A stretch of 58,552 nt of DNA from Oxalobacteraceae bacterium (GTDB lineage Bacteria > Pseudomonadota > Gammaproteobacteria > Burkholderiales > Burkholderiaceae_D), in contig JABTBR010000049.1 in assembly GCA_013284265.1 (NCBI GenBank), forward strand, positions 1 to 58,552. The letters run 5' to 3'. The notes beneath the pieces were generated by a model. The model searched no databases. It saw only the letters and a list, made by a program, of their open reading frames with translations, and was not told where the DNA came from. The translations under genes were made by a program, and so were the position numbers. Shown here piece after piece: positions 24,512 to 33,184 of this stretch; the first letter of the stretch is position 1, and the number at the start of each line of letters is the position of its first letter.

Positions 24512-25273
24512 TCAGCGCGGCGGCAGCCGCAGCGCGCCGTCCAGCCGTATCACTTCGCCGTTGAGCGACAAGTTGCCGACGATGTGCAAGGCCAGTTGCG
24601 CGAATTCGACCGCCTTGCCCAGCCGCTTGGGGAAGGGAATCGAGGCGCCCAGCGACCGCTGTACTTCTTCCGGCAGCTTGAACAGCAGCGGCGTCATGAA
24701 CAGCCCGGGGGCAATGGTCATCACACGCACGCCGAACTGGGCCAGGTCGCGCGCCAGCGGCAGCGTCAGCGAGGTGATGCCGCCCTTTGACGCGGCGTAG
24801 GCTGCCTGTCCCACCTGGCCGTCGTAGGCCGCCACCGAGGAGGTGCAGATGATCACGCCGCGCTCGTCGTCCTCCAGCGGCTCCAGCGCCACCATGTCGG
24901 CCGCGGCCAGCCGGATCGCGTTGAAGGTGCCGATCAGGTTGACGTTGACGATGCGGCTGAAGTCCTCCAGCGGCATCGGGCCGTCGCGTCCCACCAGCCG
25001 TTTGGCGCCGCCGATGCCGGCGCAATTAACCAGCACGCGCGCCGCGCCATGCCGGGCGCGCGCCACGGCCAGCGCCTCGCGCATGCTGGCCTCGCTGGTG
25101 ATATCGCAAACCACGGCGATGCCGCCCACCTCGCGCGCCAGCGCCTCGGCCGCTTCGATATTCACGTCCAGCACCGCCACCCTGGCGCCGGCTCGCGCCA
25201 GCTCGCGCACGGTTTCCGCGCCCAGTCCCGATGCGCCGCCTGTCACCAGCGCGGCCTGCCCTTGTAATTGCAT
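24512..25273 (-). CDS. SDR 3-hydroxyacyl-CoA dehydrogenase (HSD10-like)
   Basis: This 253-aa short-chain dehydrogenase resembles type II 3-hydroxyacyl-CoA dehydrogenases. It has TGGASGLG (about 11-18), VNCAGIGGAKR, and catalytic YAASK with an upstream Ser in ICTSSVAAYDG. The segment EPLEDDERGVIICTSS and the end FAQLALHIVGNLSLNGEVIRLDGALRLPPR are typical of that branch. It is the last gene of the ech-fcs-thiolase operon, 30 bp after the thiolase. In this context it would oxidise the 3-hydroxy-3-arylpropanoyl-CoA formed from feruloyl- or coumaroyl-CoA to the 3-keto form. Confidence 0.88.
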   Translation of the reverse strand: MQLQGQAALVTGGASGLGAETVRELARAGARVAVLDVNIEAAEALAREVGGIAVVCDITSEASMREALAVARARHGAARVLVNCAGIGGAKRLVGRDGPMPLEDFSRIVNVNLIGTFNAIRLAAADMVALEPLEDDERGVIICTSSVAAYDGQVGQAAYAASKGGITSLTLPLARDLAQFGVRVMTIAPGLFMTPLLFKLPEEVQRSLGASIPFPKRLGKAVEFAQLALHIVGNLSLNGEVIRLDGALRLPPR

Positions 25274-25303
25274 ATGATTCTCCTGTTTGAATGGTGAAGC
25301 GGA

Positions 25304-26554
25304 TTAGCCGGCGTCGGGATTTTCGATCAGCAGCGCGATGCCCTGGCCGCCGCCGACGCAGGCAGAGGAAATGCCATAGCGCTTGCCGCTGCGGCGCAGT
25401 TCGCGCGCCAGCGTGATCGTCAGGCGTACCCCGGTCACTGCCAGCGGATGGCCCAGCGCGATGGCGCCGCCGTTGACGTTCAGGCGGCCGCGATCGAGTC
25501 CCAGCTCGCGTTCGACCGCGATCACCTGGGCGCCCTGCGCCTCGTTGATTTCGAATACCGCGATATCGTCCAGCGTCAGCCCGCTGCGTTCGAGCAGCAG
25601 GCGGATGGCGGCGACCGGACCGATGCCCATGATTTCCGGCGCCACGCCAACGGCCGCGGCGGCCACCACACGCGCGAGCGCGGTCTGGCCATGCTCACGC
25701 ACATAATCGCCCGAGGCCACGATGGTGGCAGCCGCCGCGTCGACCAGTGCAGAGCTGTTGCCCCCGGTCTGCACACCGCCTTCATAAATCGTGCGCAGCT
25801 TGCCCAGCACCTCCACCGGCGAAGGGCGCGGATGGGTGTCGCGCCTCACCTCGGCTACCTTGGGCGGCAGCGCGATGGAGCGGGTGGCATAGCCTTCCAG
25901 TTCGAAGCTCTCATTGCCGACGGCGACGATTTCGCCATCCAGGAAGCCGTTTTCCTGCGCGCCCAGCGCACGCTCGAACGACAGCGCTGCATACTGGTCC
26001 ACCTCGGCGCGGCCGATGCCGTATTTTTTCGCCAGGTTCTCGGCCGTCTGCGGCATGGTCACGCCGGGAGCGGGATCGAGCAGCGCCTCCCACATATAAT
26101 CCTTGAACTCGACCGGAGCGCCCAGCTTGAAGCCGGTGCGGTGGCCGAAGGCGGCGATCGGATTGCGCGTCATGTTTTCCGTGCCCACCACCAGCACCGC
26201 CTCGGCATAGCCGCGCGCGATCTGGTCGCCGGCCTGGCGTATCAGCTCGAAGCCGGTGCCGCAGATGCGCTGCACATTGATCGCCGGGACACTCATCGGC
26301 ACGCCGGCGTACAGGCCGATGTGGCGCGGCAGGACGTACTGGAAAAAGTCTCCCGGCGCCATATTGCCGGTGACAACGGAGTCGATGTCGCCGGCCGGCA
26401 CGCCGCTGCGGCGCAGCACTTCGCGCGCCGCCTTGATGCCCAGGTCGGTGGGCGAAATGCCGCCGAAATGGCTGCAGTAGTCGACCATCGGCGTGCGCAC
26501 GCCGTCTACCATCCAGATGTCGTCGAAACTGGCGTAAAAGCCCTGGTTCTTCAT
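25304..26554 (-). CDS. Acetyl-CoA acetyltransferase / 3-ketoacyl-CoA thiolase
   Basis: This is a 416-aa thiolase. The nucleophilic Cys lies at about residue 98 in QRICGTGFE. The catalytic His in GGAIALGHPLAVTG and the second Cys in SSACVGGGQG are also present. The start at 26554 (MKNQGFYASF) overlaps the fcs stop by four bases (ATGA) and has GAGGA upstream; the longer ORF reading only runs back into fcs. In this operon it most likely cleaves an aryl 3-ketoacyl-CoA to vanilloyl-CoA or 4-hydroxybenzoyl-CoA plus acetyl-CoA, the last step of a beta-oxidative side-chain shortening. Confidence 0.9.
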   Translation of the reverse strand: MKNQGFYASFDDIWMVDGVRTPMVDYCSHFGGISPTDLGIKAAREVLRRSGVPAGDIDSVVTGNMAPGDFFQYVLPRHIGLYAGVPMSVPAINVQRICGTGFELIRQAGDQIARGYAEAVLVVGTENMTRNPIAAFGHRTGFKLGAPVEFKDYMWEALLDPAPGVTMPQTAENLAKKYGIGRAEVDQYAALSFERALGAQENGFLDGEIVAVGNESFELEGYATRSIALPPKVAEVRRDTHPRPSPVEVLGKLRTIYEGGVQTGGNSSALVDAAAATIVASGDYVREHGQTALARVVAAAAVGVAPEIMGIGPVAAIRLLLERSGLTLDDIAVFEINEAQGAQVIAVERELGLDRGRLNVNGGAIALGHPLAVTGVRLTITLARELRRSGKRYGISSACVGGGQGIALLIENPDAG

Positions 26555-28425
26555 GCTAAGGTCCTCGCGATGTCGGTTTGGGGAAGCATGACGGCCGCAT
26601 CGGCGCCCTCGTACAGGAGGTGCACCAGGGCCGCGCGGTGATTCAGCACCGCGCGCTGGTTGATCGAGCCCTTGTCGGTGATCTCGCCCTTGTCGATGCT
26701 GGGCGGCTCGAGCAGGATCAGTGCGCGCGCCACCCGGCTGGCGCTGCCGGTGCCCTGCTGGTACAGGCGCTGCAGCATGTCCTGGAAGAAGGCGCGCACA
26801 GGCGCCGATTCCAGCACCGCCTGCTCGCTCGCCTCCGGCCCCAGCGCGGCCAGGCGGCGGCACTGCGGCCGGTTCGGCAGGATCAGGATGCCGATCTCCT
26901 TGCGGTCATGCCCGGCGATCACCACATCCTGCAGATAGGGCGCCCCCTCCTGGACGATGCGCCCGCGCAGCGGACCGACGCTGACCCAGGTGCCGGTGAA
27001 GAGCTTGAAGTCCTCGGCCACCCGGCCATCGAACACGAACCCCAGTTCGGGCCGTTCCGGGTCATACCACTTGACCGCGTCGCCCGAGCAGAAGAAGCCC
27101 TCCTCGTCAAAGGCGGCGGCGGTTTGTTCGGCATCGCGCCAGTAGCCGGGGGTGACGTTGGGGCCGCGGTAGCGCACCTCGGTCTTGTCGCCATTGGGCA
27201 CCAGCTTGACGGTGATGCCCGGCAGCGGCACGCCGATCTGGCCGGCCCGCGCCTGCTCCTGCACCACGAACATCGCCGACGGCGCCGTCTCCGTCATGCC
27301 CAGGCCGCAGTTCATGACGATGCGTTCGCCGCAATCGCGCTCGGCCACCGCATGCAGCTTGTCCCAGATCGCCTGCGGCAGCGCGGCCGCCGCATAGAAC
27401 TGCATGCGCAGCCGGCTATGAAAGGTGGCGCCCAGCCCCGGATCGGCCTGCAGCGCGTAGGCCAGGTCTTCCCAACCCTTGGGCACGTTGAAATAGACGG
27501 TCGGCGCGATCTCGCGCAGATTGCGCAGCGTGGTTTCCATCCCCTGCGGCGTGGGCCTGCCGTCGTCGATATACATGGTGCCGCCGTTGTACAGCACCAT
27601 GCCCACATTGTGATTGCCGCCGAAGGTGTGGTTCCATGGCAGCCAGTCGACCAGCACCGGCGGCTCCTCGGCCAGGAAGGGCCAGGTCTGCAGCATCATC
27701 TGCAGATTGCTGCACAACATGCGCTGGGTGTTGATGACCGCCTTGGGCATCCTGGTCGAGCCTGAGGTAAACAGGAACTTGGCGATGGTGTCGGGACCGG
27801 TGCCGGCAAAAGCCTGTTCCACCGCGCCGGTGGCCGGCGTGGCCGCCAGATCGGCGTACAGCGTGGCGCTGCGCCCGGCCGGCGGCGTGGACGTCACCAG
27901 CAGTTCGGTGTCGGCCACGCAGGCGCGGATGGCGGCGCCGTACTGCTCGCCGTCGGCGGCGAACACCATGCCCGGGGTCAGCACCTTGAGCACGTGGCGC
28001 AGCTTGTCGTAGTCCTTGGACAGCAGCGAATAAGCCGGCGAGATCGCCGCAAACGGCACGCCGACATACAGGCAGGCCAGCGCCAGCATGGCGTGTTCGA
28101 GATCGTTGTCCGACAGGATCAGCAAGGGTCGCTGGGCCGACAGGCCGCGCGCCAGCAAACCCTGGCCGATGCGGCGCGCGCTGTCGAGCGCCTCGCGGTA
28201 AGTGATATGGCGCCAGGCGCCGTCGGCGCCGCGCCGCGCCATGTAGCTGCGTTCGGGCGCGACGGCGGCCCAGTGGCGCAGCCTGTCGCCCAGGCGCTCG
28301 GGATAGGCTTGCAGGTCCTGGCGGGTGCGCACCTGCTGCACGCCGTCTTCGCGTGCCTCGACGTGCACGCCGTTGATGCCGAACGCCAGTGCGCGGTAGC
28401 GCGGTGAGGATGATGCTGGGGTCAT
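26551..28425 (-). CDS. fcs: Feruloyl-CoA synthase
   Basis: This 624-aa member of the adenylate-forming acyl-CoA synthetases activates ferulate and related hydroxycinnamates with ATP and CoA. The P-loop FLFTSGSTRMPKAV (about 221-234) and the later GLGMTETAPS and GPNVTPGYWRD motifs are present. The stretch VLVDWLPWNHTFGGNHN, followed by MYIDDGRPTP, is characteristic of feruloyl-CoA synthases and separates them from acetyl- or medium-chain enzymes. It lies 47 bp after the enoyl-CoA hydratase and overlaps the thiolase start by four bases. Confidence 0.92.
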   Translation of the reverse strand: MTPASSSPRYRALAFGINGVHVEAREDGVQQVRTRQDLQAYPERLGDRLRHWAAVAPERSYMARRGADGAWRHITYREALDSARRIGQGLLARGLSAQRPLLILSDNDLEHAMLALACLYVGVPFAAISPAYSLLSKDYDKLRHVLKVLTPGMVFAADGEQYGAAIRACVADTELLVTSTPPAGRSATLYADLAATPATGAVEQAFAGTGPDTIAKFLFTSGSTRMPKAVINTQRMLCSNLQMMLQTWPFLAEEPPVLVDWLPWNHTFGGNHNVGMVLYNGGTMYIDDGRPTPQGMETTLRNLREIAPTVYFNVPKGWEDLAYALQADPGLGATFHSRLRMQFYAAAALPQAIWDKLHAVAERDCGERIVMNCGLGMTETAPSAMFVVQEQARAGQIGVPLPGITVKLVPNGDKTEVRYRGPNVTPGYWRDAEQTAAAFDEEGFFCSGDAVKWYDPERPELGFVFDGRVAEDFKLFTGTWVSVGPLRGRIVQEGAPYLQDVVIAGHDRKEIGILILPNRPQCRRLAALGPEASEQAVLESAPVRAFFQDMLQRLYQQGTGSASRVARALILLEPPSIDKGEITDKGSINQRAVLNHRAALVHLLYEGADAAVMLPQTDIARTLA

Positions 28426-28472
28426 GCCTGTCTCCTGTCTGTATGCCGGCCTTCCTGGCCAGCGCGGCCTGT

Positions 28473-29279
28473 TCAGGCCTTGAACTGCACCTTGTTGGCT
28501 TTATGGTCGAGGAAGGCCAGCAGCCTGCCGCGCGTATCCGGATCGCTTACGGCGACGGCCGCCATCAACGATTCGGTAATCATGCCATCCTGGATCGACT
28601 GGTCGGCGATCCGCGGCAGCACGTGCATCACCGCATAGTTGGTCATCGGCGCATTGCCCGCCACCTTGTGCGCCAGCTCCAGCGCCTTCTCCATGCCCTG
28701 GCCCGGCTCCACCAGATACTGGGAAACGCCCAGCCGGTGGCCCTCGCGCGCATCGAGCACGCGCCCGGTCAGCATCAGGTCGGTCATGGCCGCCACGCCG
28801 ATCAGGCGCGAAATGCGCACCGAACCGCCGCCGCCGACAAACAGGCCGCGCTGGCCTTCCGGCAGCGCGTAGAAGGCCGAGGTCTCGGCCACCCGGATGT
28901 GGGCCGCCGACGCCAGTTCCAGCCCGCCACCCACCACCGCGCCGCGCAGCACCACGATCACCGGCGCCCGCCCGAACTGCACCCGCTCGAAGGCAGCATG
29001 CCACATCCGCGAATGGTGCATCGCTTCGGCTGTCTCGCGCTCGCGCATCTCACCCAGATCCAGTCCGGCGCAGAAGTGATCGCCCTCGCCCGCCAGCACC
29101 ACCGCCCGCACCGATGCCGGCAACTGGTCGAAGGTCGATTGCAGCGCGCCGATCAGGGCGTCGCTCAGGGCGTTGCGCTTGGCCGCGCGGTTGATCGAGA
29201 TGCGCGCCACCGCGCCATCGATGATGAGCTGGACCAGTTCGTCCGCCTGCCGCGTCCCGGATTGCTGCCTTGGATTCAT
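28473..29279 (-). CDS. Enoyl-CoA hydratase/isomerase family protein
   Basis: This is a 268-aa crotonase-fold protein. The CoA-binding and oxyanion regions show as AGEGDHFCAGLDLGEM (about 62-77) and GAVVGGGLELASAAHIRVAE. The catalytic region ALPEGQRGLFVGGGGSVRI has a Glu where hydratases carry one. In this operon it could be a hydratase feeding the dehydrogenase and thiolase, or a feruloyl-CoA hydratase/lyase giving vanillin directly. The presence of the two beta-oxidation genes favours the first. It is the first gene of the operon, transcribed from the AT-rich divergent promoter region. Confidence 0.85.
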   Translation of the reverse strand: MNPRQQSGTRQADELVQLIIDGAVARISINRAAKRNALSDALIGALQSTFDQLPASVRAVVLAGEGDHFCAGLDLGEMRERETAEAMHHSRMWHAAFERVQFGRAPVIVVLRGAVVGGGLELASAAHIRVAETSAFYALPEGQRGLFVGGGGSVRISRLIGVAAMTDLMLTGRVLDAREGHRLGVSQYLVEPGQGMEKALELAHKVAGNAPMTNYAVMHVLPRIADQSIQDGMITESLMAAVAVSDPDTRGRLLAFLDHKANKVQFKA

Positions 29280-29313
29280 GTTTATGCCTGTCTTGAATTA
29301 GTTTTAAAATATA

Positions 29314-29326
29314 ACTATTATTTAGT
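29314..29326. promoter_or_regulatory. Divergent promoter and probable operator for ech and CoA transferase
   Basis: ACTATTATTTAGT is an inverted repeat (ACTA-N5-TAGT) with partly symmetric AT-rich flanks in an otherwise GC-rich genome. A TATAAT -10 box for the plus-strand CoA transferase overlaps its right end (29326-29331). On the minus strand, TTGATT and TATTTT, 17 bases apart, bracket it for ech. A repressor bound here would block both promoters. The MarR protein encoded at 23731-24207 is the best candidate. Confidence 0.6.
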
Positions 29327-29383
29327 ATAATCAAAATCGCTGGAAAAGCAAGCGCTACCAACAACCAAACCAAGGAGAGCAAA

Positions 29384-30961
29384 ATGAAGATCATTGACGC
29401 CGATGCGGTGGGCGGCCTGATAGCGGACGGCGCCACCCTGTTCCTGGGCGGGCTGGCCATGACCGGCCTGGCCGAGGAGGTACTGCAGGGGCTGGAGCGC
29501 TGCTTCCTGGCCAGCGGCCATCCGCGCAACCTCTGCACCTGGGCCTGCGGGGCGATCGGCAATAGCGGCGCCGGCGGCATGGTGCACTTCGCCCATCCGG
29601 GCATGATCAGGCGCACCGTGGCCGGCCATTTCGGCCAGACCGGCAAGGAGATGATGAAGATGGTGTTCGACGGCGAGGTCGAAGCCTATAACTTCCCACA
29701 AGGTTCGCTGTCGCACCTGACGCGCCACATCGCCGCGCGCACGCCCGGCCTGCTGACCAAGGTTGGCCTGGGCACCTTCGTCGATCCGCGCCTGGAGGGC
29801 GGCAAGCTCAATGCCCGCTGCAGCGAGGACCTGGTGCGGCTAGTCGAATTCGGCGGCGAGGAGTGGCTGCACTATCCCTGCCCGAAGATCGACGTGGCCA
29901 TCATCCGCGCCACCGTGGCCGACGAAAACGGCAACCTCACGCTGGACAAGGAAGGCATGCTGCTTGAGCAGCTGAGCATCGCCCAGGCGGCGCATGCCTG
30001 CGGCGGCATCGTCATCGCCCAGGTTGAGCGCGTGGTGCAGGCCGGCAGCCTGCACCCGAAGTCGGTCAAGATTCCCGGTCTGCTGGTCGACTACATCGTG
30101 CTGGGCAAACCGGAAAACCATATGCAGTCGATCGCCACCCAGTTCGACCCGGCCCTGTGCGGCGACCAGCGCGTGCCGCTCGGATCGCTGGCGCCCATGC
30201 CGCTCGACGAGCGCAAGGTGATCGCGCGCCGCGCCGCGCTGGAACTCAAGCCTGGCGCCATCAGCAATCTGGGCATCGGCATCCCCGCCGGCATTCCCTC
30301 CATCGCGGCCGAGGAAGGCGTGGCCGAGCTGCTGCAACTGAGTATCGAGAGCGGCATCAATGGCGGGGTTCCCGCGCAGTTCGGCGATTTCGGCCTGGCC
30401 TACAATCCCGAATCCATCATCGAACAGTCGGCGCAGTTCGACTTCTATGACGGCGGCGGACTCGATGCCAGCTTCCTGGGGCTGGCCCAGGCCGACTATC
30501 GCGGCAACGTCAACGTCAGCAAGTTCAATGGCCGGCCGGTGGGCTGCGGCGGCTTCGTCAACATCACGCGCTCCACGCCCACGCTGGTGTTCTGCGGCAC
30601 CTTCACCGCCAGCGGGCTAGAGGTGGAAGTGGGCGATGGCCGCCTGCGCATCGTCACCGAAGGCCGCTCGCGCAAGTTCATCGAGCAGGTCGAGCAGATC
30701 ACTTTCAACGGCCTGGATGCGGCGCAGCGGCGCCAGAGCGTGCTGTTCGTGACCGAGCGCGCGGTGCTGCGCCTGAGCACCGATGGCCTGGAGCTGATCG
30801 AAATCGCGCCCGGCATCGATCTGGAACGCGACGTGCTGGCCCATATGGGCTTCCGCCCCATCATGCGCGATGTGAAGCTGATGGACGCCGCCCTGTTCCA
30901 GCCACATTGGGGCGGACTGAAACAGGCGCTTGTGCGGGCCCAGGCCCGCATCCTTCGCTAG
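29384..30961 (+). CDS. Two-domain acyl-CoA:carboxylate CoA transferase (YdiF-like)
   Basis: This 525-aa family I CoA transferase has alpha and beta halves fused in one chain. The alpha part starts IADGATLFLGGLAMTGLAEE. The beta part carries the catalytic Glu in the segment SIESGINGGVPAQFGD (about residue 323), and GIGIPAGIPSIAAEEG precedes it. AAGGAG lies before the ATG. It diverges from the ech-fcs operon and shares its control region, so a role with aryl-CoA esters is likely. It might move CoA from vanilloyl-CoA or acetyl-CoA to a hydroxycinnamate, saving ATP. The family more often handles acetate or short acids, so the substrate remains open. Confidence 0.88.
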   Translation: MKIIDADAVGGLIADGATLFLGGLAMTGLAEEVLQGLERCFLASGHPRNLCTWACGAIGNSGAGGMVHFAHPGMIRRTVAGHFGQTGKEMMKMVFDGEVEAYNFPQGSLSHLTRHIAARTPGLLTKVGLGTFVDPRLEGGKLNARCSEDLVRLVEFGGEEWLHYPCPKIDVAIIRATVADENGNLTLDKEGMLLEQLSIAQAAHACGGIVIAQVERVVQAGSLHPKSVKIPGLLVDYIVLGKPENHMQSIATQFDPALCGDQRVPLGSLAPMPLDERKVIARRAALELKPGAISNLGIGIPAGIPSIAAEEGVAELLQLSIESGINGGVPAQFGDFGLAYNPESIIEQSAQFDFYDGGGLDASFLGLAQADYRGNVNVSKFNGRPVGCGGFVNITRSTPTLVFCGTFTASGLEVEVGDGRLRIVTEGRSRKFIEQVEQITFNGLDAAQRRQSVLFVTERAVLRLSTDGLELIEIAPGIDLERDVLAHMGFRPIMRDVKLMDAALFQPHWGGLKQALVRAQARILR

Positions 30962-32127
30962 AACGCGCCGACGTAATTTTCCGCCAGCGCGGTGGCCAGC
31001 GCGCGCGAGTTGACGATGTTGTCCAGTTCCGCGCGCTGCATTTCGCACTCGAAGGCGGTGGCGTCGGCGCTGGTGTGCAGCAGGCGCGTCATCATCCAGG
31101 AAAAGTATTCGGCACGCCAAACGCGCTTGAGCGCATCGGCGCCATAGCTTTGCAGGCGCTGCTCGCTGCCCTGGTGGTAGAACTGTTCCAGCCCGCGCGC
31201 CAGCAACTGCACGTCCGACACCGCCAGGTTCAATCCCTTGGCGCCGGTCGGCGGCACGATGTGGGCCGCGTCGCCGGCCAGGAACAGCCGCCCGGCCTGC
31301 ATCGGGGTGGAGACAAAGCTGCGCATGGAGATGATATTTTTTTGGAAGATGCGTCCTTCCTTCAGGCGCCAGCCATCATGGTTCTCCAGCCGCGCATGCA
31401 GTTCGCTCCAGATGCGGTCGTCCGACCAGTTGCTCACATGGTCGCTCGGGTCGCACTGGAAGTACAGCCGCTGCACGATCGGCGAACGGGTGCTGACCAG
31501 CGCGAAGCCGCGCTCGTGCTGGGCGTAGATCAGTTCCTCGGACGAGGGCGCCGATTCGACCAGGATGCCAAACCAGCCGAAGGGATAGTTGCGCTGGTAG
31601 TCCTGGCGCCGCGCCTGCTCCGGCATGGCCGGACGCGCCACGCCATGAAAACCGTCGCAGCCCATGACGAAGTCGGCCTCGATGCGGCGGATCTCGTCGC
31701 CGTGCGTGAAACTGAGCGAGGGCCGTTCGCTGTCCAGGCCGTGCAGCGTCACCGCGCCTACCTCGAACAGCAACTGTCCTTGCGCCGCCAACCGCGCCGC
31801 CACCAGGTCCTTGATTACCTCGTGCTGGGGATAGACGGTGATGGCCTTTCCCGTCAGCTCGTTCAGGTCGATGCGATGGCGGCCGCCGCCGAAGGCCAGC
31901 TCGATGCCGCGATGCAGCGCGCCTTCGCGGCGCATGCGCTCCCCGACGCCGGCCTCGGTCAGAATATCCATGGTGCCCTGTTCCAGCACGCCGGCACGGA
32001 TGGTCGCCTCGATCTCGGCACGCGAGCGCGACTCCAGCACGATCGATTCGATGCCTTGCAGGTGCAGCAGATGGGATAACAACAGGCCGGCCGGGCCGGC
32101 GCCAATGATGGCTACTTGGGTACGCAT
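30958..32127 (-). CDS. pobA: 4-Hydroxybenzoate 3-monooxygenase
   Basis: This is a 389-aa FAD monooxygenase that converts 4-hydroxybenzoate to protocatechuate with NADPH and O2. It has the N-terminal FAD motif IIGAGPAGLLLSHLL (about 7-21), the middle motif FVMGCDGFHGVAR, and the second FAD motif GDAAHIVPPTGAKGLNLA. Its length matches PobA exactly, and RSRAEIEATIRAGVLEQGT is a PobA signature near the N-terminus. The 3' end overlaps the convergent CoA-transferase gene by four bases. It takes the product of the p-coumarate branch into ring cleavage, whose genes are not in this window. Confidence 0.95.
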   Translation of the reverse strand: MRTQVAIIGAGPAGLLLSHLLHLQGIESIVLESRSRAEIEATIRAGVLEQGTMDILTEAGVGERMRREGALHRGIELAFGGGRHRIDLNELTGKAITVYPQHEVIKDLVAARLAAQGQLLFEVGAVTLHGLDSERPSLSFTHGDEIRRIEADFVMGCDGFHGVARPAMPEQARRQDYQRNYPFGWFGILVESAPSSEELIYAQHERGFALVSTRSPIVQRLYFQCDPSDHVSNWSDDRIWSELHARLENHDGWRLKEGRIFQKNIISMRSFVSTPMQAGRLFLAGDAAHIVPPTGAKGLNLAVSDVQLLARGLEQFYHQGSEQRLQSYGADALKRVWRAEYFSWMMTRLLHTSADATAFECEMQRAELDNIVNSRALATALAENYVGAF

Positions 32128-32254
32128 GGGGTGTCTCCGATGTGGTTGAGGTATGGCTGCATCGTAGCGCCGCAGGGCCGCAAAAAAAATGGATGAAACC
32201 GCATAAAACTTGTACTATTTCGACATCCGACTTTTACCCGCCACGAGCCCCGCC

Positions 32255-33184
32255 ATGAGCAGCCTTTCCCGGACAGCACCATCGGAAATTCCCCAGTTTG
32301 CACTGTATGGCGAGCAAACAAGGGCGGACAGCACGGAATTCGTTCACATTGAACTGATAGAGACGCGCAGCCGCCTGCACGACTGGCATATCGCCACCCA
32401 TACCCATCCCGGTCTTTTTCAGGTACTTTTTCTATTCGGCGGAGAAGTCAGGGCCAGCGTCAGCGGCGCCCTGTGGGAATGCCGGGGTCCGGTCGCCATC
32501 ACCATCCATCCCTCGGTGGCGCATGGCTTCGATTTCTCGCCGGAGGCGCAAGGCTATGTGCTGACAGTGGAGCAGAACGTGGTGTTCGCCGTGGCGGAAA
32601 ACCACGGCGAGCTGTACTCGTCGCTATTCGTGCAGCCGCTGGCGATCGACCTGGCCGGCCTGCCGGAAGTACGGGCGCGGCTCGAGCCGCTGCTGAAAAA
32701 CCTGATCGCGGAAGCGGCCTGGCCGCAGTATGGCCACACGCTGATGCTGGAATGGCTGGCGCGCAGCGCCCTGCTGCTGCTGGTGCGCGTGCACGCCGAA
32801 CACCGCATGGCTGACCGCTCCGGCCGCAGCGACTTCGAACTGTTCAGCCGTTTCCGCGCCGAGGTGGAGCGGCACTTCAGGCAGCAGTGGCAGATCGGCC
32901 AGTATGCCGATGCGCTCAGGGTCACGCCGATACGGCTCAACCGCCTGTGCCTCAAGCTGTCCGGCCAGTCGGCCTTCGACCTCACGCAGGACCGGCTGAT
33001 GCTGGAAGCCTGCCGCAAGCTGACCTATGTCCCGGCCAGCATCGCCAGCATCGCCTATGAACTCGGTTTCCAGGACCCGGCCTACTTCAGCCGCCTGTTC
33101 AAGAAACGCATCGGCCTCACGCCCCGTGAATTCCGGCGCCATCCGGATCAGGACCTCACAGATCCAGCAGCAATTCAGCGCTAA
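32255..33184 (+). CDS. pobR: AraC-family regulator, probable PobR
   Basis: This 309-aa protein has an N-terminal cupin-like sensor (HIATHTHPGLFQVLFLFGGEV, about 45-65). Its C-terminal AraC double helix-turn-helix is at about 205-300 (IGQYADALRVTPIRLNRLCLKLSGQSAFDL and SIASIAYELGFQDPAYFSRLFKKRIGLTPREFR). The ATG at 32255 is preferred over the TTG at 32210, which sits in the promoter. It diverges from pobA and so probably activates it in response to 4-hydroxybenzoate, as AraC-type PobR proteins do. Its last 29 bases overlap the vanB stop end in convergent orientation. Confidence 0.83.
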   Translation: MSSLSRTAPSEIPQFALYGEQTRADSTEFVHIELIETRSRLHDWHIATHTHPGLFQVLFLFGGEVRASVSGALWECRGPVAITIHPSVAHGFDFSPEAQGYVLTVEQNVVFAVAENHGELYSSLFVQPLAIDLAGLPEVRARLEPLLKNLIAEAAWPQYGHTLMLEWLARSALLLLVRVHAEHRMADRSGRSDFELFSRFRAEVERHFRQQWQIGQYADALRVTPIRLNRLCLKLSGQSAFDLTQDRLMLEACRKLTYVPASIASIAYELGFQDPAYFSRLFKKRIGLTPREFRRHPDQDLTDPAAIQR

